This document shows, piece by piece, positions 57,978-64,000 of a stretch of 64,000 nucleotides of DNA. This stretch comes from Phenylobacterium kunshanense. Lineage in GTDB: Bacteria > Pseudomonadota > Alphaproteobacteria > Caulobacterales > Caulobacteraceae. The stretch spans positions 173,833 through 237,832 of the forward strand of contig NZ_QFYS01000007.1 of assembly GCF_003254525.1 (NCBI RefSeq). Reading direction: 5' to 3'. Position 1 is the stretch's first letter, and every line of letters starts with the position of its first letter. The translations under genes were made by a program, and so were the position numbers. The notes under the pieces are model-generated. The model did not search any database. It worked only from the letters and a program-made list of their open reading frames with translations, and was not told the DNA's origin.

Positions 57978-59030
57978 CTATTCCCGTCCTTCCAGGATCG
58001 CGAGGGCCTGTTCCGCGAGCGGCGGGCAGCCGTTGATCGCCTCGCGCTCACTGGCCAGCACGCCGGCCAGGGTGCGGGCGTAGACGCCCTGGGAGATCGA
58101 GGCCAGGCGGAAGATCGAGAAGGCCATGAGGAACGGCCAGTCCTCGATCTCCTTGCGTCCGGTCCGTTCGCAGTATTTGGCGACGTACTCCGCCTCTGTC
58201 GGGATGCCGGCCGCCTTCAGGTCGACGCCGTCCAGGCTTCCCCAGCTTGGCGAATGCGAGCGCCAGATGAAGGCGTTGTAGGCGATGTCGGCCAGCGGAT
58301 GGCCGATCGTCGAGAGCTCCCAGTCCAGCACCGCCACGATGCGCGGTTCGGTGGGGTGGTACATCACGTTCTCGAGCCGGTAGTCGCCGTGAGCGATGGA
58401 GACGGACTGGTCCGAGGGGATGCGCGCCGGCAGCTTCTCTATCAGGGCGTCCATGGCTGGGATCGGATCGGTGGCGGCGTCGCGGTACTGGCGGGTCCAG
58501 CGGGCAACCTGGCGTTCGAAGTAGTTGCCCGGGCGGCCATAGTCGCCGAGCCCGACGGCTTCGAAGTCCACCTTGTGCAGCTTGGCGAGGGTGGCGTTGA
58601 GGTCGTCGTAGATCGCGCCCCGCTCGGCCGGCGTCATCCCCGGCAGGCTGGCGTCGCGGAAGATCCGGCCCTGCAGATAGTCCATGACGTAGAAGGCGGT
58701 CCCGATGACGTCGGCGTCCTCACACAGCGCCCGCATCTTCGGCACCGGGATGTGGCCTTCCAGCGCCTTCATGGCCCGGTACTCGCGGTCCACCTGGTGG
58801 GCGCTGGAAAGGAGCTGGCCCGGCGGCTTCTTGCGCAGCACGTAGCGGGCGCCGTCCTCGCCCGTGAGCAGGAAGGTGGGGTTCGAGGCCCCGCCCTGGA
58901 ACTGCTTCACGTCCAGGCGGCCGCCCACCTCGGGGACGCGCTCGCGAAGCCAGGCGTGGAGCCTGGCCTCATCGAAGCGGTGCTTCTCGACGACGTCGCG
59001 GACGGGCGGATCGGTGGAGGTCACGGTCAT
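57978..59030 (-). CDS. Phosphotransferase family protein (APH-like, ACAD10/11-type)
   Basis: The 350-aa product has an aminoglycoside-phosphotransferase fold: [20 protein letters not shown] (nucleotide loop), [17 protein letters not shown] with the catalytic Asp (HGDxxxxN) and [20 protein letters not shown] with the DxD-type metal site. In eukaryotic ACAD10/11 this domain is fused to an acyl-CoA dehydrogenase and phosphorylates 4-hydroxyacyl-CoA. The acyl-CoA dehydrogenase at 12824-14059 could be a functional counterpart. It is followed at 2 bp by the SDR gene. Confidence 0.88.
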   Translation of the reverse strand: MTVTSTDPPVRDVVEKHRFDEARLHAWLRERVPEVGGRLDVKQFQGGASNPTFLLTGEDGARYVLRKKPPGQLLSSAHQVDREYRAMKALEGHIPVPKMRALCEDADVIGTAFYVMDYLQGRIFRDASLPGMTPAERGAIYDDLNATLAKLHKVDFEAVGLGDYGRPGNYFERQVARWTRQYRDAATDPIPAMDALIEKLPARIPSDQSVSIAHGDYRLENVMYHPTEPRIVAVLDWELSTIGHPLADIAYNAFIWRSHSPSWGSLDGVDLKAAGIPTEAEYVAKYCERTGRKEIEDWPFLMAFSIFRLASISQGVYARTLAGVLASEREAINGCPPLAEQALAILEGRE

Positions 59031-59082
59031 GTCCCAATGCTTCCACGGTGGCCCGCCCGGTCAAGATTCACCCGGCGTCAGG

Positions 59083-61008
59083 CTACTGTAGGGGAACCAC
59101 CGGCAGCTCGATCGACGAGGCGGTCTCGCCGGTCAGGTAGATGCGCTGGGTCGCCTTCCGATAGTCCGTGGGCTTGGCGAAGAAGATGTTCGGCACGTAC
59201 GTCTGCGGGTTGCGGTCGTAGAGCGGGAACCAGGTCGACTGGACCTGCACCATGATCCGGTGCCCCGGCTTGAACACGTGGTTCGTGGGCGGCAGCTCAA
59301 AGCGGTACTTCTGGACCTTGTTCGCCGGGATGGGCGAGGGCTTCTCGAAGCTCTCGCGGTAGCGGCCGCGGAAGATCTCCATGGCGACGCCAAGCTGGTA
59401 GCCGCCCATCTGCGGATCCGACGGGACCGTGTCGGGATAGACGTCGATCAGCTTCACGACCCAGTCCGAGTCGGTTCCGCTGGTGGAGGCGAAGAGGTTC
59501 ACCATCGGCTCGCCCGAGATCTTCATCGGCGCCTTCAGCGGCTCGGTGACGAAGGTCAGGACGTCGGGGCGGCCGTCCACGTGGCGCTGGTCCGACACCA
59601 GCCAGAAGCGCCACTGGTCCTGGTCGTCCCAGCGGACCGGCCGGCGGACGTAGGGCACGGGCTTGGCGGGATCGGAGACGTACTCCTCGAACATCGGCCC
59701 GCCTTTTGCCATGGCCTTGTCGAATGACAGGCCCAGGCCCGGGTTGAGGTAGAGCGGCTTGAGTTCGGTGGTCTGCGGGTACTTCTGGAGTCGGTCCCAG
59801 CCCATGCGGCCGCTGTCGAAGATGAAGACGGGCGGGATGTTGGCCTTGGGGCCGTTGGTCTTCAGGTGCTGGTCCAGGAACGGCTTCATCACCATCAGCC
59901 GGAACTCGGTGGCCGTGTCGCCCGGAAGCTTGAGATTGGGGCCGAGCTGGCGCTGCTCGTAGTTGACGCCCGAGTGGCGCCAGGGGCCCAGCGCCAGGAA
60001 GTTCATGTCGTTGTTGGCGTCCTTGGCCTCGGTGGCCTGGTAGGCCTTGATCGCGCCGTAGATGTCCTCCTGGTCCCAGAGGGCGCCGACCCACAGCGTC
60101 GGCACCTTCAGCGGCTCCTTGGCGAGGATCTTGTCGAGGGCCTGGCCCTGCCACCAGGCGTCGTAGGTCGGGTGCTCGCTGATCTTGCGCCAGGCGGGGA
60201 TCTGGTCGAGGCCGGCGGCCTTGGCGTAATCGCCCGCCGAGCCGGCGCGGAGGAAGTTGTCGTAGTCGTCGAAGGCCTGGCGCGGAATGTCGTCGCCGGA
60301 GCCCTTCTCGGTCATCTGGCTGGTGAACCAGTCGAAGTTGATCATCCGGAAGGCGCCGTTCTGGAACCAGTCGTCGCCCATCCAGCCGTCGACCATCGGG
60401 CTCTGCGGCACGGCCGCCTTGAGCGCCGGGTGCGGATTGATCAGGGCCATGGCCGAGGTGAAGCCCGGATAGGACGAGCCGGTGATGCCGACGCGGCCGT
60501 TGGACTCCTTCAGGTTCTTCACCAGCCAGTCGATGGTGTCGTAGGCGTCGGTGACGTGATCGACCGCGGTGTCGTTGAGCGGGCCGCGAATCGGGCGGTT
60601 CAGGACGTAGTCGCCTTCCGAGCCGTACTTGCCCCGGACGTCCTGGTAGACCCGGATATAGCCGTCGGCCAGGAAGGGCTCGTCCACCATCTGGCCGGTG
60701 GCGGCGGCGTGGGGCGAGAGCGATCGCTCGGCGGCGCGCTTGGCGTTGTAGGGCGTGCGGGTCAGCAGGATGGGCGCGTCCTTGGCGCCCTTCGGGATGA
60801 TCATGACGGTGTAGAGCTTCGCCCCGTCGCGCATCGGGATCATCTCGACCCGCTTCACGTAGTCATACGACGCGGTGGGCCACTCGAACTTGGTGGCGAT
60901 GTCGGGCGTCATGGTCGGCGTGGGCTGGGCCGTGGCCGGCGCGGAGGCGAGGGCGAGGGCGGCGCAGGCGACCGCGCCGCGAAGCAGCACTTTGAGCATC
61001 AGGTTCAT
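59083..61008 (-). CDS. Secreted CocE/NonD-family hydrolase
   Basis: The 641-aa product has a signal peptide (LLRGAVACAALALASAPATA) and the CocE/X-Pro dipeptidyl-peptidase alpha/beta-hydrolase core with nucleophile Ser in VGITGSSYPGFTSAMALINP, then a C-terminal jelly-roll domain. Relatives hydrolyse alpha-amino acid esters, cocaine or glutaryl-type amides. It is probably periplasmic. It stands alone between purQ and the SDR/phosphotransferase pair. Confidence 0.88.
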   Translation of the reverse strand: MNLMLKVLLRGAVACAALALASAPATAQPTPTMTPDIATKFEWPTASYDYVKRVEMIPMRDGAKLYTVMIIPKGAKDAPILLTRTPYNAKRAAERSLSPHAAATGQMVDEPFLADGYIRVYQDVRGKYGSEGDYVLNRPIRGPLNDTAVDHVTDAYDTIDWLVKNLKESNGRVGITGSSYPGFTSAMALINPHPALKAAVPQSPMVDGWMGDDWFQNGAFRMINFDWFTSQMTEKGSGDDIPRQAFDDYDNFLRAGSAGDYAKAAGLDQIPAWRKISEHPTYDAWWQGQALDKILAKEPLKVPTLWVGALWDQEDIYGAIKAYQATEAKDANNDMNFLALGPWRHSGVNYEQRQLGPNLKLPGDTATEFRLMVMKPFLDQHLKTNGPKANIPPVFIFDSGRMGWDRLQKYPQTTELKPLYLNPGLGLSFDKAMAKGGPMFEEYVSDPAKPVPYVRRPVRWDDQDQWRFWLVSDQRHVDGRPDVLTFVTEPLKAPMKISGEPMVNLFASTSGTDSDWVVKLIDVYPDTVPSDPQMGGYQLGVAMEIFRGRYRESFEKPSPIPANKVQKYRFELPPTNHVFKPGHRIMVQVQSTWFPLYDRNPQTYVPNIFFAKPTDYRKATQRIYLTGETASSIELPVVPLQ

Positions 61009-61090
61009 CCCCGGAACTGGTGGCGGGAGCTTAGAACCTGTCCGCTGAACCGCGCCAGAGGAGAATATCCTGCCCCTGGAGACGTCGGCG

Positions 61091-61753
61091 TCAGGCGCTG
61101 GCGAGAGCGCTCTGGAAGAGGATGGCGCCGTCCGCCGAGCCCAGCTCCGCCTCGAACGCGCGGTCGGGGTGGGGCATCATTCCGAGGACATTGCCCTTGG
61201 CGTTGATGATCCCCGCGATGTCGCGGGCCGAGCCGTTGGGATTGTCGCGATAGCGGAAGACCACCTGCCCTTCGCCCTCGAGGCGGTCCAGCGTGGCGTC
61301 GTCGGCGAAGAAGTTTCCCTCGCCATTGCCCACGGTCATGGTCGCCAGCCGGCGGCCCTGATAGCCGGCGGTGAACCGGGTCTGGCTGTTGGTCACCTCC
61401 AGCTCGACCGGCTTGCACACGTACTTCAGCTTCTCGTTGCGGAGCAGGGCGCCGGGCAGCAGGCCCGCCTCGCACAATACCTGGAAGCCGTTGCAAATGC
61501 CCACGGTCGCCACCCCGCGCTCGGCGGCGGCCTTCACCTCGGCCATGATCGGCGAGAGCGCGGCCATCGCGCCGCAGCGCAGGTAGTCGCCGTAGGAGAA
61601 GCCGCCCGGCAGCACGATCAGGTCGATGCCCGCCGGCAAGGCGGTGTCGCCGTGCCAGACCATGTCGACGGCGGCGCCGGTGGAGCGTTCGATCGCCACC
61701 TTGCAGTCGCGGTCGCAGTTGGAGCCCGGGAAGACGATGACGGCGGCTTTCAT
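61091..61753 (-). CDS. purQ: Phosphoribosylformylglycinamidine synthase, glutaminase subunit
   Basis: The 220-aa product is a class I glutamine amidotransferase: [20 protein letters not shown] at the N-terminus, [20 protein letters not shown], nucleophile Cys in [20 protein letters not shown], and [10 protein letters not shown] with the His of the triad. It supplies ammonia to PurL. It follows a small lipoprotein gene that lies between purS and purQ. Confidence 0.97.
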   Translation of the reverse strand: MKAAVIVFPGSNCDRDCKVAIERSTGAAVDMVWHGDTALPAGIDLIVLPGGFSYGDYLRCGAMAALSPIMAEVKAAAERGVATVGICNGFQVLCEAGLLPGALLRNEKLKYVCKPVELEVTNSQTRFTAGYQGRRLATMTVGNGEGNFFADDATLDRLEGEGQVVFRYRDNPNGSARDIAGIINAKGNVLGMMPHPDRAFEAELGSADGAILFQSALASA

Positions 61754-61796
61754 GGGACGCTCACGTGGTCGAGGGGAGGCGGGACGTCAAGCGGGG

Positions 61797-62204
61797 TCAT
61801 CGCCGCGTCCAGTGCTTGAGGCTGTCGAGATAGGCGTGGAGTTCGTCGTAGCCCTTGCGGTCGCCATAGGGGCAGCCGGTGGTCACGACGTCCGAGCCGC
61901 GGGCTCGCTGCATCATGATCGCCGGGTGACCAGGCGCGCCTGGTTTGGTGATCAGGTACGAGGTCTTGCCGTCGGCGCTGGAGAAGAAGCGGTACGGCTC
62001 GGCCGGATCCTCGGGCGCGGGAACCAGCGCCGGCTGGGCCACGATCGCCGCCGCCTGGGCCTCGAAGGGTCTGGCGCAGTCGACGCCCAGGTAGGTCACC
62101 GGCGTCTCGGCCTGCCTCGCGCAGGCTCCGAGCGTCAACAGGGCGGGGAGAACCGCCCAGACTCCAAGCGTCTTGCTCCCGCAGAGCGGGAGCGGGGTCT
62201 TCAC
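61797..62204 (-). CDS. Lipoprotein of unknown function inside the pur cluster
   Basis: The 135-aa product has a leader ending LLTLGACARQ (lipobox LGAC near residue 29), then a mature domain with PYRFFSSADGKTSYLITKPG and VVTTGCPYGDRKGYDELHAY. The start is GTG at 62204, overlapping the purS stop (GTGA), so it is translated together with purS. Why an envelope lipoprotein sits in a purine operon is unexplained. Family not recognised. Confidence 0.6.
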   Translation of the reverse strand: MKTPLPLCGSKTLGVWAVLPALLTLGACARQAETPVTYLGVDCARPFEAQAAAIVAQPALVPAPEDPAEPYRFFSSADGKTSYLITKPGAPGHPAIMMQRARGSDVVTTGCPYGDRKGYDELHAYLDSLKHWTRR

Positions 62205-62440
62205 GCCAGCTCCACCCGGTAGCTTTCGATCACCGTGTTCGCGAGCAGCTTCTCGCACATGGCCTTCACCTCGGCCTCGGCGGCGGCCTTGTCGCCCGAC
62301 TTGAGGTCGAACTCGATGGTCTTGCCGACGCGGACGTGCTCGACGCCGTTCCAGCCCAGCCCGTGGAGGGCCTGTTCGACCGCCTTGCCCTGCACGTCCA
62401 GGACGCCGGGCTTCAGGAACACGTGAACCTTGGCTTTCAT
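62201..62440 (-). CDS. purS: Phosphoribosylformylglycinamidine synthase, PurS subunit
   Basis: The 79-aa product is PurS: AKVHVFLKPGVLDVQGKAVE at the start, VRVGKTIEFDL, and CEKLLANTVIESYRVEL at the end. It links PurL and PurQ. It is preceded by purC at 67 bp and overlaps the lipoprotein gene by four bases. Confidence 0.95.
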   Translation of the reverse strand: MKAKVHVFLKPGVLDVQGKAVEQALHGLGWNGVEHVRVGKTIEFDLKSGDKAAAEAEVKAMCEKLLANTVIESYRVELA

Positions 62441-62507
62441 ACGCTACCCCGTTGCCGAGCTTCGACCGCGATCACTGTGGCGTCCGCCAAAGCGGTGGTC
62501 TTTGGCA

Positions 62508-63263
62508 TTAGTGGAGGCCCCCCTGAATCACGGTGGGCATCTCCTTCATGATGCCGAGCCGGCGCGCAACCTCGGTGTAGCTCTCGATCACGTTGCCGAG
62601 GTCGCGGCGGAACCGGTCCTTGTCGAGCTTCTCGTTGGTGATCGAGTCCCAGAGCCGGCAGCTGTCCGGGCTGATCTCGTCGGCCAGGATGACCCGGGCG
62701 AAATCGTTCTCGTAGATGCGGCCGAACTCGATCTTGAAGTCCACGAGCGTGATGCCGACGCCGGAAAACAGGCCGGTCAGGAAGTCGTTCACCCGCAGGG
62801 TGAGCGCCATCATGTCGTCGATCTCCTGGGTCGAGGCCCAGTTGAAGGCGGTGATGTGCTCTTCCGACACCATCGGGTCGTGGAGCTTGTCGTCCTTCAG
62901 ATAGAACTCGATGATCGAGCGGGGCAGGGGCTGGCCCTCGGGAATCCCGTAGCGGGTCGACAGCGAGCCGGCCGCGACGTTCCGGCACACCACCTCGAGG
63001 GGGATGATCTCCACCTCCTTGATGAGCTGTTCGCGCAGGTTCAGCCGCTTGATGAAGTGGTTCTGAACCCCGATCGAGTTCAGCTTCGTCATGATGTATT
63101 CGCTGATGCGATTGTTGATGACGCCCTTGCCCTCGAGCACCGCCTTCTTGGTGGCGTCGAAAGCCGTGGTGTCGTCCTTGAAGTACTGGATCAGCGTTCC
63201 AGGCTCGGGACCTTCGTAGAGGATCTTGGCCTTCCCCTCGTAGATCTTCTTCCGGCGGGTCAT
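62508..63263 (-). CDS. purC: SAICAR synthetase
   Basis: The 251-aa product is a full-length Pur[62 protein letters not shown]. It joins aspartate to CAIR. ATG at 63263 has GGAGAAGG upstream. A long leader (about 90 bp from the candidate promoter) holds an intrinsic terminator at 63311-63338, suggesting attenuation. Confidence 0.97.
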   Translation of the reverse strand: MTRRKKIYEGKAKILYEGPEPGTLIQYFKDDTTAFDATKKAVLEGKGVINNRISEYIMTKLNSIGVQNHFIKRLNLREQLIKEVEIIPLEVVCRNVAAGSLSTRYGIPEGQPLPRSIIEFYLKDDKLHDPMVSEEHITAFNWASTQEIDDMMALTLRVNDFLTGLFSGVGITLVDFKIEFGRIYENDFARVILADEISPDSCRLWDSITNEKLDKDRFRRDLGNVIESYTEVARRLGIMKEMPTVIQGGLH

Positions 63264-63310
63264 CTCGGCGCCTTCTCCATGGGCGAGGACTTGTTCGCGT
63301 CGGGGAAACG

Positions 63311-63338
63311 AAAAAAGCGCGCGGTGCAGTTCGCGCGC
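63311..63338 (-). terminator. Intrinsic terminator in the purC leader
   Basis: On the minus strand GCGCGCG and CGCGCGC pair around an 8-base loop and are followed by TTTTTTCGTTT, about 50 bp before the purC start. No minus-strand gene lies upstream, so it should act on the leader transcript itself (attenuator) or end a small RNA. Confidence 0.75.
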
Positions 63339-63497
63339 GCGGGTTCCGACTCGACCTCTCGCCCCTATCAGGCTTCCCAAAAATAGCGAATGTGGGCCGG
63401 TTCCGCAAACTGTCCGACGGGCGCCGCTTTCCATTGCAGGCCCGGTCGGCGCGCGATATGGGAACGCCCGCTTTACGATGTTTACCGCTAGGACCCG

Positions 63498-63821
63498 ATG
63501 ACGACCTTCGACGAACGCGAACAAGGCTTCGAGCGCAAGTTCGCCCTCGACCAGGAGCAGGAATTCAAGGCCCACGCGCGTCGGAACCGGGCCCTGGGCC
63601 AATGGGCGGCCGGCCTGATGGGCCTCGAAGGCCAGCACATCGAGGAATACGCCAAGGCCGTGGTGAAGTCCGACTTCGAACTGCCGGGCGACGAGGACGT
63701 GCTGCGCAAGGTGTTCGAGGACCTCAAGGGCGCCGGCGTGGCCGTGTCCGAGGGCGAGGTCCGCATGAAGATGGCCGAGTTGCTCGCCCAGGCCCGCGAG
63801 AGCGTGAAGGCCGGGAACTAG
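63498..63821 (+). CDS. ATP synthase zeta subunit (DUF1476)
   Basis: The 107-aa product matches the alphaproteobacterial F1Fo-ATPase inhibitory zeta subunit: [20 protein letters not shown] at the N-terminus (inhibitory segment) and [20 protein letters not shown], then [17 protein letters not shown]. It restrains ATP hydrolysis when the proton gradient drops. ATG at 63498; promoter shared with divergent purC. Confidence 0.93.
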   Translation: MTTFDEREQGFERKFALDQEQEFKAHARRNRALGQWAAGLMGLEGQHIEEYAKAVVKSDFELPGDEDVLRKVFEDLKGAGVAVSEGEVRMKMAELLAQARESVKAGN

Positions 63822-63843
63822 GTTCCCCACCGCCGCACAGGAT

Positions 63844-63867
63844 GGGCGGGCCCCGAGAGGCCCGCCC
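63844..63867 (+). terminator. Hairpin after the zeta-subunit gene
   Basis: GGGCGGGCC and GGCCCGCCC form a 9-bp stem with a 6-base loop, 23 bp past the stop, followed by a C-run rather than T-run. It is a weak terminator just left of the insertion sequence. Confidence 0.4.
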
Positions 63868-63877
63868 CCCTGCCTAG

Positions 63878-64000
63878 GGTCTGTACTCATAACCCTTGCT
63901 GAGTGGGGCGACGCTTGATTCAAGGCTACCGAAAGGAGCCTTGGTATGGCGCGTTACGATCTGAGCGAGGCGGAGTGGCGGCTGATCGAGCCGTTGTTGC
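63878..64000 (+). mobile_element. Left end of an IS5-family insertion sequence (truncated by window)
   Basis: After a CTAG (63874-63877) a terminal-repeat-like GGTCTGTACTCATAA begins, followed by the start of a transposase gene 68 bases in. The right end lies outside the window, so the inverted repeat partner and target duplication cannot be verified. The layout resembles the IS5/IS427 group. Confidence 0.7.
63946..64000 (+). CDS. IS5-family transposase, N-terminal fragment at window edge
   Basis: The frame begins [18 protein letters not shown], the usual N-terminus of IS5-family (DUF4096-type) transposases, with AAAGGAG seven bases before ATG. It runs off the right edge with 18 codons visible. 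The remainder is needed to judge whether it is intact. Confidence 0.85.
   Translation, partial: MARYDLSEAEWRLIEPLL

Overview
This window is a G+C-rich, gene-dense stretch of bacterial chromosome. The chemotaxis block follows the gene order of the Caulobacter crescentus che operon (mcpA-cheX-cheYI-cheA-cheW-cheR-cheB-cheYII-cheD-cheU-cheYIII-cheE). With the DUF1476 ATPase zeta subunit, the aa3-type oxidase subunit IV, a GAAC-N7-GAAC SOS box before recA and a PEPxxWA-type sorting tail, this points to an alphaproteobacterium of the Caulobacteraceae, perhaps Phenylobacterium or a close relative (inference; no marker phylogeny was run). No rRNA, tRNA or CRISPR was seen.

Layout. 1-5201: left-edge sensory gene fragment, secreted PI-PLC-like protein, two-domain cold-shock protein with a glycine-rich linker, LOG protein, amidohydrolase and lipoprotein. 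5224-7474: a BlaI-type repressor with two M56 (BlaR1-like) membrane proteases that lack the penicillin-sensing domain; BlaI-like palindromes lie before blaI and before the second protease. 7547-14059: amino-acid permease, Rieske oxygenase with an NTF2-fold partner, GH3 glycosidase and acyl-CoA dehydrogenase.

14176-18017 is the most unusual part: a TIR-transmembrane-helical repeat protein, an unrecognised 215-aa protein in strikingly A+T-rich DNA, and a protein with a TRAFs-binding/TPR-like N-terminus, a SLOG-like nucleotide-binding domain and a degenerate cyclase-like C-terminus. The spacings (9 and 5 bp) suggest one transcription unit. I regard it as a candidate nucleotide-signalling or defence cassette that does not match the Thoeris or CBASS layouts I know. 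A Crp/Fnr-family gene converges on it.

18758-28325 is the che operon (12 genes, minus strand), with several start/stop overlaps. It is divergent from recA, which carries an SOS box and is followed by alaS. 32708-42522 holds a PEP-CTERM protein, a VOC protein, an oxidase subunit, icd, a trmJ / nitronate monooxygenase / DUF1254 operon, an HWE histidine kinase and rpsD. 42628-52068 holds MscS, a thioesterase-Grx4-BolA group, a LysE exporter, a serine hydrolase, cinA-C, an oxidoreductase, a BLUF photoreceptor and ahpC-ahpF with an upstream OxyR-like site. 52173-63263 carries purL, purQ, purS and purC, interrupted by transport and lipid-type genes; purC has an intrinsic terminator in its leader. 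The window ends in the DUF1476 gene and the start of an IS5-type insertion sequence.
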